DNA from: Bacteroidota bacterium
GTDB lineage: Bacteria > Bacteroidota > Bacteroidia > Cytophagales > Cyclobacteriaceae
NCBI GenBank assembly: GCA_027297025.1
Contig: JAPUIM010000074.1
Span: 1-15,996 of the forward strand
Length of the DNA stretch: 15,996 nucleotides
Direction: 5' to 3'
Every line of letters starts with the position of its first letter. The first letter of the stretch is position 1. Made by a program: the position numbers and the translations under genes. The notes beneath the pieces are model-generated. The model saw only the letters and a program-made list of their open reading frames with translations, ran no database searches and was not told the origin of the DNA. Below, piece by piece: positions 7,141-14,794 of this stretch.

Positions 7141-8802
7141 ATGCTGAATTCCTTATTAATTAAAAACTATGCACTCATAAAAAATCTGGAAATGGAGCCC
7201 TCTCCAGGACTGAATGTGATTACCGGTGAAACCGGAGCGGGGAAATCAATTATGGTGGGGGCTGTTGGACTTTTATTGGGGAATAGAGCAGATTCCAAGG
7301 TCCTGCTTGACAAAGACCGAAAATGCATAGTAGAGGGCGGTTTCAATATAGAAATGTTCAGCTTAAAATCATTTTTCAAAAATGCAGATCTGGACTATGA
7401 AAGCGAATGTATCATAAGAAGAGAAATAAATCCTAATGGAAAATCTCGTGCTTTTATTAATGACACACCGGTAAATTTAGAAACGTTAAAAACTTTGGGC
7501 AGCCGATTGATGGAAGTCCACTCACAATTGGATACTCTATTATTAGGACAATTGGCTTATCAACTCAGCATCATCGACCTCTTCGCGGGCAATACCTCCC
7601 TTCTTTCGCCGTACAAGGCCTCATTCAAAGAATACCAAACCAAGAACCAAACCTTGATTTCTTTGCAGCATGAAGTAGAGCAGTGGAAAAAGGAAGCTGA
7701 CTATAATAATTTCCTACTTCAGGAACTAATCGAGGCTCAATTACAGCCAGAGGTAGATGAGACCTTGGAGGAAGATCTGAAGTTATTGGAAAATGCGGAA
7801 GAAATTAAACTAAAGATCAATCAAATTTTAGAACTGCTCGATCAGTCTGATTTTTCAGTGTCTCAAAATTTATACACCATTGGTTCCCTAATTGATCAAA
7901 TCAGCTCCTATTCTGATAAATTCCAGGCCCTCAAAAACCGCACTCAAAGCAGTTTGATTGAGATTAAAGATATTATTGGTGAGTTGGAAAATGAGCAAGA
8001 AATGGTGGTCCATAATCCCCAGAAAATTGAAGAAATGAGGGAACGGATAAATTTGATCTATCGCTTGGAACAGAAACACCAGGTACAAGGGGTAGAAAAT
8101 CTGACCAAAATTCAAGATGAACTTGATATCAAGGCACAAAAAATCCTGAATTTGGATGATGAAATACACCAAGCCCAAACTGCCTTGGAAGATACCAAAA
8201 GGGAGATGATAGAATGTGCCCACTTACTATCAAAATCCAGGAAGTCAGTGTATTCCGGGTTAGCTACTGAATTGGAACAATTGTTAGTTGATTTGGGAAT
8301 GCCTGATGCTCAAATAAAAATCAAGGAACAATCAAAAGACCCAGATCTCACGGGAATCGATGATATTGAAATATTGTTCAGCGCTAACAAAGGCATCCCT
8401 CCCCAGACTTTAAAAAGAGTTGCTTCCGGTGGTGAGTTTTCGCGTTTAATGTTTTGCATTAAATACATCCTGGCCGGGAAAATTGCTCTCCCTACCATCA
8501 TTTTTGACGAAATTGACACCGGGGTTTCCGGAGAAATTGCTTTAAAAATGGTGAATATGATGAAGAACATGTCAAAAGATCATCAGGTGATCACCATCAG
8601 TCATCTTCCTCAATTTGCAGCTAAGGGCGATACCCATTACTTTGTGTATAAAGATAGTTCAACCCAGACAGCTACGAGCAATATCAAAAAATTGTCCAAC
8701 CAGGAACGGATACTTGAAGTGGCTAAAATGATCGGAGGCGAAAGCCCTTCCGATATCGCATATGAAAACGCTAAGGAATTATTAGAATTAAAATTAAAAT
8801 GA
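7141..8802 (+). CDS. recN: DNA repair protein RecN
   Basis: RecN is an SMC-like ATPase that gathers broken DNA ends at an early stage of double-strand break repair. The 553-residue protein has the full family layout. Residues 1-150 form the N-terminal half of the ATPase head, with Walker A GETGAGKS at 29-36. Residues 160-390 are largely a coiled coil broken by a hinge-like middle. The C-terminal half of the head carries the signature VASGGEFSR at 427-435, Walker B IIFDEIDTGVSG at 453-464 and the switch histidine in TISHLPQ at 485-491. The start is ATG at 7141, directly before the first beta strand, as in other RecN proteins. It lies 91 bases after the DUF4835 gene, with an inverted repeat between them. 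fabI begins 17 bases after its stop. No SOS-type operator was recognised. Confidence 0.96.
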   Translation: MLNSLLIKNYALIKNLEMEPSPGLNVITGETGAGKSIMVGAVGLLLGNRADSKVLLDKDRKCIVEGGFNIEMFSLKSFFKNADLDYESECIIRREINPNGKSRAFINDTPVNLETLKTLGSRLMEVHSQLDTLLLGQLAYQLSIIDLFAGNTSLLSPYKASFKEYQTKNQTLISLQHEVEQWKKEADYNNFLLQELIEAQLQPEVDETLEEDLKLLENAEEIKLKINQILELLDQSDFSVSQNLYTIGSLIDQISSYSDKFQALKNRTQSSLIEIKDIIGELENEQEMVVHNPQKIEEMRERINLIYRLEQKHQVQGVENLTKIQDELDIKAQKILNLDDEIHQAQTALEDTKREMIECAHLLSKSRKSVYSGLATELEQLLVDLGMPDAQIKIKEQSKDPDLTGIDDIEILFSANKGIPPQTLKRVASGGEFSRLMFCIKYILAGKIALPTIIFDEIDTGVSGEIALKMVNMMKNMSKDHQVITISHLPQFAAKGDTHYFVYKDSSTQTATSNIKKLSNQERILEVAKMIGGESPSDIAYENAKELLELKLK

Positions 8803-8819
8803 GCTAAATAAATCAACCA

Positions 8820-9632
8820 ATGACTTACAACTTATTGAAAGGCAAAAGAGGGATTATTTTCGGTGCCCTGGATGAAAGATCCATCGCTTGGAAAGTAGCG
8901 GTCAAGGCAAAACAAGAAGGTGCTACTTTTACCCTTACCAATGCTCCAATCGCATTAAGATTGGGAGTGATAAATAAACTGGCAGAAGAGTGTAATGCGG
9001 AGGTTATTTCCGCCGATGCTACTTCCATTGAGGATCTTGAAAATTTATACAACAAATCGGTAGAAGTACTAGGGGGCAAAATAGATTTTATCCTACATTC
9101 AATCGGAATGAGTCCCAACGTTCGAAAAGGAAAAAATTACGGAGATCTAAATTATGATTGGTATCTGAAAACTCTGGATATCTCGGGTCTGTCTTTTCAT
9201 AAACTAATGCAAACCGCCGAAAAATTGGACATTATGAATGAATGGGGATCCATTGTTGCGCTCACTTATATTGCTGCTCAAAGAACCTTCCCTGATTACT
9301 CCGACATGGCCCAGGCCAAGGCAATATTGGAATCCATTGCACGTAGTTATGGGTATCGCTTTGCCAAATCAAAGAAAGTAAGGGTAAACACTATTTCCCA
9401 AAGTCCAACCAAAACTACTGCAGGAACCGGTATCAGTGGTTTTGATATGTTTTTTGATTATGCCAACATGATGTCTCCCTTGGGTAATGCCTCGAGCGAG
9501 GATTGTGCCAATTATGTAGTCATGATTTTTTCTGATCTCTCCCGAATGGTAACCATGCAAAACCTGATGCATGATGGAGGTTTCTCAAGTTCGGGTATCA
9601 CCAAAGAACTGTTTGAAAGATTATCCAAGTAA
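8820..9632 (+). CDS. fabI: Enoyl-[acyl-carrier-protein] reductase FabI
   Basis: FabI carries out the last reduction of each round of fatty acid elongation, converting trans-2-enoyl-ACP to acyl-ACP with NADH, in the cytoplasm. The 270-residue protein is a short-chain dehydrogenase fold. Residues 7-36 form the nucleotide-binding turn (KGKRGIIFGALDERSIAW). HSIGMSP at 93-99 is the cofactor and inhibitor loop. The active site is Tyr150, Tyr160 and Lys167 in LTYIAAQRTFPDYSDMAQAK, matching E. coli Tyr146, Tyr156 and Lys163. The substrate loop reads SQSPTKTTAG, and the end has HDGGFSS where E. coli has VDGG. I recall both as usual for Bacteroidota. The start is ATG at 8820, 17 bases after recN with no promoter visible, so it is probably transcribed with recN. 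Confidence 0.95.
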   Translation: MTYNLLKGKRGIIFGALDERSIAWKVAVKAKQEGATFTLTNAPIALRLGVINKLAEECNAEVISADATSIEDLENLYNKSVEVLGGKIDFILHSIGMSPNVRKGKNYGDLNYDWYLKTLDISGLSFHKLMQTAEKLDIMNEWGSIVALTYIAAQRTFPDYSDMAQAKAILESIARSYGYRFAKSKKVRVNTISQSPTKTTAGTGISGFDMFFDYANMMSPLGNASSEDCANYVVMIFSDLSRMVTMQNLMHDGGFSSSGITKELFERLSK

Positions 9633-9662
9633 ATCCACCCTTAACCAATCAGTATCGAATAG

Positions 9663-10475
9663 ATGGTGGTTTTCCCCCATGCAAAAATTAACCTGGGACT
9701 TTATATACTGGAGAAGCGATCTGATGGCTATCACAACCTTAGTTCATGTTTATACCCGATCCCCTGGTGTGACATACTGGAAATAGTAAAATCAAACAAA
9801 ACAACATTCAGCACTTCCGGGATTTCTATTCCGGAGGATGAATCCGAAAACCTGTGCATATATGCGTATGAACTGCTACGAGATGATTTCGATATCTCCG
9901 AAGTAAGCATTCATTTGCACAAGATCATTCCCATTGGAGCAGGATTGGGGGGTGGTTCTTCAGATGGAGCTTTTACCTTACGGTGTCTGAATCAACTTTT
10001 CGGTTTAAACCAAAGTCCAGAATCCATGCAAAAATATGCAGGCAAACTGGGGAGTGATTGCAACTTTTTCCTTTATCAACAACCATTTCTGGTCTCTGGA
10101 AAAGGAGATGTAATTCAGGAAATGAGTATTTCTATGAAGAACAAATCCCTGGTGGTGGTGTATCCTGGTATCCACGTTGATACTTCTGCAGCGTATGCAT
10201 CAGTAATGCCAAAATTTAAAGCCTCAAATTTAAATCAAATACTCACTGATTCGTCCATAAACCAATGGAAAAACCATCTACTAAACGATTTTGAGGAGCT
10301 TATTTTCAAAAAACACGCTGCTTTGGAAACTGTCAAGAATACACTATACCAAAAAGGGGCGGTATATGCATCAATGTCTGGAAGCGGTTCTGCGTTTTAT
10401 GGAATTTTTAAACATCCACCTGATTTGTCAGGGGTTTTTCCTCAAGAATATACGGTGTGGCAAAGTGTACTTTAG
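9663..10475 (+). CDS. ispE: 4-diphosphocytidyl-2-C-methyl-D-erythritol kinase IspE
   Basis: IspE phosphorylates 4-diphosphocytidyl-2-C-methylerythritol with ATP in the methylerythritol phosphate pathway to isoprenoids. It is a 270-residue GHMP kinase, somewhat shorter than E. coli IspE (283). HAKINLGLYI at residues 6-15 contains the substrate lysine, Lys8. RSDGYHNL follows at 19-26. The ATP loop PIGAGLGGGSSDGA occupies 90-103. GSDCNFF at 130-136 supplies the catalytic aspartate (Asp132). SGSGSAFYGIF near residues 240-250 is the third GHMP motif. The start is ATG at 9663, 30 bases after fabI, giving the usual short N-terminus. Its stop lies only ten bases from that of the convergent EamA gene. 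The gene shows that the organism uses the non-mevalonate pathway. Confidence 0.95.
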   Translation: MVVFPHAKINLGLYILEKRSDGYHNLSSCLYPIPWCDILEIVKSNKTTFSTSGISIPEDESENLCIYAYELLRDDFDISEVSIHLHKIIPIGAGLGGGSSDGAFTLRCLNQLFGLNQSPESMQKYAGKLGSDCNFFLYQQPFLVSGKGDVIQEMSISMKNKSLVVVYPGIHVDTSAAYASVMPKFKASNLNQILTDSSINQWKNHLLNDFEELIFKKHAALETVKNTLYQKGAVYASMSGSGSAFYGIFKHPPDLSGVFPQEYTVWQSVL

Positions 10476-10485
10476 GTTCATCCCA

Positions 10486-11388
10486 TTAAATCTGTTTTAA
10501 ATTTTTGCCTGCCAGGTAACGGGTCAGCACCGGATAAATAAACACGGACGCCAAAATAAAAACGGTTCCCAGATAAAAGGCAGTAGTCATTTTCTCTTTT
10601 TCACCAAAAATCATCACCGCTAAAATAATACCGTAAACCGGTTCAAGATTTACCGTAAGGTTAATAGCAAAAGGAGATATTTTTTTCATTAGATAGATGG
10701 AAGCGGTATAGGCATATACTGTACATATTAAAGAGAGGATGCCAATATAAAACCAATCCAAAGGTAGTAGATGCAGTTGAAGGGTAGCATACTGGGAAAA
10801 ATAATTTAGGTAAATGGGGAAAAAAATTACAATACCCAGGCAGGCTCCTATCATTTCATAAAACATGATCAATAATGGATGGTGTTTTTTTATGAAGGTA
10901 CTATTGATCACCGTGAAAAGTGAAGCCAGAACAGCAGATATGATTGCCAACACCAAACCCCAAGAATAAGCAAAGTCAAAACTGAAAATAATATATAATC
11001 CGACTAGTACTAACAAGCCCAATAACACCTCAAACCACCTAATCTTTCTTTTGATAATCCACGGTTCCAATAAGCTGGTCCAAAACGCCAAGGTTGCAAA
11101 CCCCACTAAACTTACAGAAGCAGTAGAAACTCTGGCAGAAGCGAAAAAAAATATCCAATGGGCGCCCATCAAAATACCAGTTAAAATAATCTTAATAAGA
11201 TCCACGGGGCCAATATGGAAAGAGACACCTCGAAAATTGAGCAAGATACCTAAGGCTAAAAATGCTATCAGGGTACGATAAAATACCATTTCTACCGCTG
11301 GAATAGATACCAACAAGCCCAGTATAGCAGTAAATCCCCATACCACCACAATAAAGTGAAGGTGCAGATAATCTTTGGTAGTTGTCAT
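10486..11388 (-). CDS. EamA/DMT family membrane transporter
   Basis: This is a 300-residue inner-membrane protein of the drug/metabolite transporter superfamily. It has about ten hydrophobic segments in two homologous halves of five, for example near residues 11-30, 70-85, 119-136, 143-162 and 245-262. The segment EPVYGIILAVMIFGE (residues 249-263) is a familiar EamA signature near the end of the second half. The substrate cannot be told from sequence, and family members move amino acids, metabolites or other small molecules. The frame is open to 11451, but I chose ATG at 11388 because its first base is the last base of the lptF-like stop (TAATG), a usual coupling arrangement, and because it avoids 21 extra residues. 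It is the last gene of the tgt operon. Confidence 0.88.
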   Translation of the reverse strand: MTTTKDYLHLHFIVVVWGFTAILGLLVSIPAVEMVFYRTLIAFLALGILLNFRGVSFHIGPVDLIKIILTGILMGAHWIFFFASARVSTASVSLVGFATLAFWTSLLEPWIIKRKIRWFEVLLGLLVLVGLYIIFSFDFAYSWGLVLAIISAVLASLFTVINSTFIKKHHPLLIMFYEMIGACLGIVIFFPIYLNYFSQYATLQLHLLPLDWFYIGILSLICTVYAYTASIYLMKKISPFAINLTVNLEPVYGIILAVMIFGEKEKMTTAFYLGTVFILASVFIYPVLTRYLAGKNLKQI

Positions 11389-12461
11389 TAGCGAGGGACT
11401 GTATGATACAAAATTACCCCCACCGCCGAGAAAATTATATTGGGAATCCATATACCCAACACTGGATTAATTGATCCCGCATCGGCGATGGCCCTGCTCA
11501 TGATAAAAAGTATAATGTATATAAAGGCCAGTAAGAAACCCAGCGCTATTTGAAATCCGGCCCCTCCACGCGACTTTCGGGAAGACACAATCAGTCCCAT
11601 CAGCGTCAATATTAAGGCAGCAAAAGGAGCCATATACCTCACATATAACTCGATTTCATAAAAGGCAACCCCCTCATCCCCTCTCAATTTCAACAACTCA
11701 ATAAACTCTCGTAATTCTTTGTTGGTGAGCGTTTCATGCAGGCCATAGGTATTGGTAAAATCCTTAGGATGGATATCGATGGCAGTGTCCAGGAGTACAC
11801 CTGAGGTTACGATCTCGTTTTTTTCTAGGATGATGCGGTGGTCCCAGTTTTTTAGTTTCCAGTTGTTTTGAGTAGAATCCCACTCGATCCGGTTAGCAGA
11901 CAATTTTTCTACCAACCGATTATTTTCAATTTTTTCCAAAGTAAAACGAAATCCGGTGCTGGCATTGGAATTGTAACTCTGCATATAAATGTATTCATGG
12001 GGAGCCACTTTGATGTGGATATTTCTCTCCGTAAAATAATAAGGTTTTTTCAAGTACTGGATCTGGAATGCAATTCTGGTTTTATTGGCCTCGGGAATGA
12101 TCCAACCATTGAGAAAAAAGCTAATCACCCCAATAATCACCGAACCAATAATATAGGGGACCATCAGCCGTCGAAAACTAACTCCACTGCTCAATATGGC
12201 TATAATCTCAGTATGAGAAGCCATTTTGGAGGTTACAAATACCGTGGCAATAAACACAGTAATAGGAGTAATCAGATTGGAGATATACGGTATAAAGGCT
12301 AAATAATAGGGAAGGATTTCGACAAAGGTGAGTTGGTGTTTGATGAACTTATCGTTACGCTCGGTAATGTCTATGATCACGATGATCGCCACCAGGATCA
12401 AAACCACAAACACATAAGTGCTTAGAAACTTTTTTAATATATAGCGATCAATAATGCGCAT
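11388..12461 (-). CDS. LptF/LptG family permease
   Basis: Members of this family are the membrane parts of the LptB2FG ATP-binding cassette machine that lifts lipopolysaccharide out of the inner membrane and passes it to LptC and LptA. The 357-residue protein shows the family plan: three membrane segments (about residues 12-31, 53-78 and 101-119), a periplasmic beta-rich domain (about 125-270), and three more segments (276-294, 304-323 and 334-352). The N-terminal RIIDRYILKKFLSTY and the coupling-helix region SKMASHTEIIAILSSGVS are characteristic. LptF and LptG cannot be told apart here, and the partner gene is not in the window. The start is ATG at 12461, with a TTG codon just upstream as an alternative. 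It lies three bases after tgt and shares one base with the EamA gene. Confidence 0.92.
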   Translation of the reverse strand: MRIIDRYILKKFLSTYVFVVLILVAIIVIIDITERNDKFIKHQLTFVEILPYYLAFIPYISNLITPITVFIATVFVTSKMASHTEIIAILSSGVSFRRLMVPYIIGSVIIGVISFFLNGWIIPEANKTRIAFQIQYLKKPYYFTERNIHIKVAPHEYIYMQSYNSNASTGFRFTLEKIENNRLVEKLSANRIEWDSTQNNWKLKNWDHRIILEKNEIVTSGVLLDTAIDIHPKDFTNTYGLHETLTNKELREFIELLKLRGDEGVAFYEIELYVRYMAPFAALILTLMGLIVSSRKSRGGAGFQIALGFLLAFIYIILFIMSRAIADAGSINPVLGIWIPNIIFSAVGVILYHTVPR

Positions 12462-12464
12462 CAA

Positions 12465-13598
12465 TTACAACTTTTGGGATAGTTTACTCACCATAGTATT
12501 CTTCCATTTTGCAAAAGTACCATTTTCGATTTGTTCACCGGCCTGTTCGGTTAACCATAAATAGAACCTGAGATTATGAATACTTGCAATTTGTGCGCCA
12601 AGAATCTCCTTACTCATTATCAAATGGCGCAGATAGGCCTTCGAATAGAAAGTACTGGTATAATCTCCCAGGCTTTCATCCAAAGCACTTAGGTCCTCTC
12701 TCCATTTCTCATTTTTTATATTGATGATCCCCTCAGAAGTGAAGATCATGCCATTTCTTCCGTTTCTGGTAGGCATTACACAATCAAACATGTCTATACC
12801 TAAAGCTATGCATTCCAGGATATTGGCCGGTGTTCCTACTCCCATCAAGTATCGGGGTTTTTCAGCAGGAAGGATTTGACAAACCAATTCCGTCATTTCG
12901 TACATCATCTCGGTGGACTCCCCTACTGAAAGCCCCCCGATTGCATTTCCTTCCATTTCAAATGAGGCAATGATTTCACTGGATTGGACCCGTAAATCTT
13001 TATAGGTACTACCTTGAACAATTGGAAAAAGCACCTGCTGGTACCCATATCTGCCATCGGACTGGTCAAAATGGTCTACACAACGCTTTAACCATTTATG
13101 GGTCAACTTCATGGAATCCTTAGCATATGAATAATCGCAAGGATGTGGTGTACACTCGTCGAATGCCATAATGATATCGGCTCCAATGACCTTTTGGAAA
13201 TCGATAACATCTTCTGGTGTGAAGGTGTGCAAAGACCCGTCCAGATGAGAGCGAAAGGTCACACCATGATCATGTATCTTGCGTTGCGCTGCCAGAGAAT
13301 AGACCTGGTAACCACCACTATCAGTCAAAATAGGCTTTTTCCATCCCGTGAAATTATGAATACCTCTGGCCTTTTCAATAAGTGAAAGTCCCGGCCTTAG
13401 ATACAAATGATAGGTATTGCCTAATATAATCTGGGCTTTAATATCATTTTCCAACTCTCTCTGGTGCACTGCCTTTACTGAACCCGCTGTTCCCACTGGC
13501 ATAAAAATGGGAGTTTTTACCGGTCCATGGGCGGTTGATAATTCACCGGTTCTGGCCTTTGATCCAATATCTTGGGATTTTATTTTAAATTTGATCAA
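12465..13598 (-). CDS. tgt: tRNA-guanine transglycosylase Tgt lacking the zinc cysteines
   Basis: Tgt swaps guanine 34 of tRNAs with GUN anticodons for the queuosine precursor preQ1. The protein has 377 residues, close to the family norm. It shows TDSGGYQVYS at 92-101 with the general-base aspartate (Asp93), AFDECTP at 145-151, a VQGS loop at 194-197, and FDCVMPTRN at 271-279 with the nucleophile Asp272. The zinc site is unusual. E. coli Cys302, Cys304 and Cys307 correspond without gaps to Leu310, Asp312 and Ser315, while the histidine ligand is kept as His341 in SIHNL. The frame is open far upstream to 13895, but that part overlaps the divergent glycosyltransferase and matches nothing. Homologues begin at the equivalent of KFKIKS. 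No ATG is there, so TTG at 13598 is chosen. The gene leads an operon with the LptF-like and EamA genes. Confidence 0.93.
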   Translation of the reverse strand: MIKFKIKSQDIGSKARTGELSTAHGPVKTPIFMPVGTAGSVKAVHQRELENDIKAQIILGNTYHLYLRPGLSLIEKARGIHNFTGWKKPILTDSGGYQVYSLAAQRKIHDHGVTFRSHLDGSLHTFTPEDVIDFQKVIGADIIMAFDECTPHPCDYSYAKDSMKLTHKWLKRCVDHFDQSDGRYGYQQVLFPIVQGSTYKDLRVQSSEIIASFEMEGNAIGGLSVGESTEMMYEMTELVCQILPAEKPRYLMGVGTPANILECIALGIDMFDCVMPTRNGRNGMIFTSEGIINIKNEKWREDLSALDESLGDYTSTFYSKAYLRHLIMSKEILGAQIASIHNLRFYLWLTEQAGEQIENGTFAKWKNTMVSKLSQKL

Positions 13599-13621
13599 AC
13601 CCTTAATCCAATTTATTGATC

Positions 13622-13629
13622 CAAAAATA
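13622..13629 (-). promoter_or_regulatory. Probable -7 box of the tgt operon
   Basis: Read on the minus strand, 13629-13622 is TATTTTTG, a match to TAnnTTTG. Transcription would begin near 13617, about 18 bases before the TTG start codon chosen for tgt, so the two calls support each other. No convincing -33 element is seen. Its expected place, about 13647-13655, overlaps the upstream part of the opposing glycosyltransferase promoter. Confidence 0.5.
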
Positions 13630-13666
13630 TGGCTTATCGGGCATAATTTATTGCCATTAATCAATT

Positions 13667-13674
13667 TATATTTG
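13667..13674 (+). promoter_or_regulatory. Probable -7 box of the glycosyltransferase operon
   Basis: TATATTTG at 13667-13674 matches TAnnTTTG exactly. Transcription would start at about 13678-13681, which is where the ATG of the glycosyltransferase lies (13679-13681). The message may therefore be leaderless. TTTA at 13647-13650, 16 bases upstream, is the nearest candidate for a -33 element and is weak. Confidence 0.5.
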
Positions 13675-13678
13675 TCCA

Positions 13679-14794
13679 ATGGTGTTTCAAGTAATTTTTT
13701 ACTTATTCCTGCTTTCATTTGTCTTACAGATGTTTTATTATCTCTATTACTTCTCCAGGGTTCCGTTTGCCAGGGAAGATCTTCAGCTGAAACCGAGTCA
13801 GGAATTATCTGCTGTTTCGGTATTAATTTGTGCCCATAACGAGCTATCCAACTTACAAAGATTACTGCCCCGCCTATACTCTCAACAGTATCCACAGTTT
13901 GAGATCCTGGTGGTAAACGATCGCTCAGATGATGGCACTAAAGAATGGCTGGCACAGCAATCATACAAACAGCAGCAATTAAAAGTGGTTGATATCCATT
14001 CCAAACCCAAAGGGGTCAACGGAAAGAAATACGGAATTACCCAAGGAATAAAAACTGCCCAAAATGAAATAATATTGCTCACCGATGCTGACTGTTATCC
14101 GGTGAATAATCATTGGATCCAACAAATGGCAAAAGATTTTAGTGATGGAACGGAAATTATTCTGGGATTTTCACAATATGAAAAAACAAGCCATTTGCTG
14201 AATTCATTTATTCGATTTGAAACTCTATATACGGGGCTACAATACATTTCAATGGCTTTGGCCGGGAAACCCTATATGGGAGTTGGTAGAAACCTCGCTT
14301 ATAAAAGATCGTTCTTCTTAGAAAGAAAGGGATTTGAAAAGCATTTGCATATAACAGGAGGAGATGATGATCTTTTTGTTAACCATAATGCCAACGCTCA
14401 AAATTCAAAAGTTGCTATTGGAAGTAATAGCTTAATTAAATCCATTCCCAAGTCGAATTATAGTGACTTCTTTAAACAAAAAAAAAGACATTTATCGGTA
14501 GGGAAATACTATAAATTAAACGATAAAATCAATTTGGGGCTGTTATCGATATCTCATATATTTTTTTGGGTTACTTTTGTTATCTTAGTCGGGTTTGGAA
14601 AGGAACTTTTAGTAATAGGTTTTGTATTGCTGTTCAAAGCCTTCTTACTCTACCTGGTATTTATCCCTTCCTCGATCAAACTCGGTGATAAAATTGATGG
14701 GTGGAATCTCCTGATTTTGGACTTTTTATATCCAATATATTTGATAATCATTGGTTTTCCTGCCCTAACTGCTAAAAGTATTAAATGGAGTTAG
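13679..14794 (+). CDS. Membrane-bound family 2 glycosyltransferase
   Basis: This 371-residue protein is a processive-type GT-A glycosyltransferase of family 2, an inner-membrane enzyme that transfers a sugar from a nucleotide sugar. It has one membrane segment at residues 2-24 and two or three at the C-terminus (about 288-305, 309-330 and 344-362). The catalytic domain shows VSVLICAHNE (46-55), VVNDRSDDGT (78-87), the metal-binding TDADC (135-139), GGDDDLF (227-233) and QKKRHLSVGK (267-276), which stands in place of QxxRW. The acceptor and sugar cannot be told, and a cell-envelope or extracellular polysaccharide role is a guess. The start is ATG at 13679. The next in-frame ATG would cut the first membrane segment. 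Its last ten bases overlap the sigma factor gene. Confidence 0.9.
   Translation: MVFQVIFYLFLLSFVLQMFYYLYYFSRVPFAREDLQLKPSQELSAVSVLICAHNELSNLQRLLPRLYSQQYPQFEILVVNDRSDDGTKEWLAQQSYKQQQLKVVDIHSKPKGVNGKKYGITQGIKTAQNEIILLTDADCYPVNNHWIQQMAKDFSDGTEIILGFSQYEKTSHLLNSFIRFETLYTGLQYISMALAGKPYMGVGRNLAYKRSFFLERKGFEKHLHITGGDDDLFVNHNANAQNSKVAIGSNSLIKSIPKSNYSDFFKQKKRHLSVGKYYKLNDKINLGLLSISHIFFWVTFVILVGFGKELLVIGFVLLFKAFLLYLVFIPSSIKLGDKIDGWNLLILDFLYPIYLIIIGFPALTAKSIKWS

Noticed and set aside
9571..9786. Open frame of 71 codons across the fabI/ispE junction
   Set aside because: It overlaps both genes in another frame and has no independent support.
11868..12302. Open frame of 144 codons on the plus strand
   Set aside because: It is antisense to the LptF-like gene, and its residues simply mirror membrane codons on the other strand.
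13417..13839. Open frame of 140 codons on the plus strand
   Set aside because: It is antisense to tgt and out of frame with the glycosyltransferase. Its composition is that of a shadow and no domain is recognisable.
13599..13895. N-terminal extension of the tgt frame by 99 codons
   Set aside because: It runs antisense to the start of the glycosyltransferase, matches nothing in Tgt, and would place the start upstream of the likely promoter.
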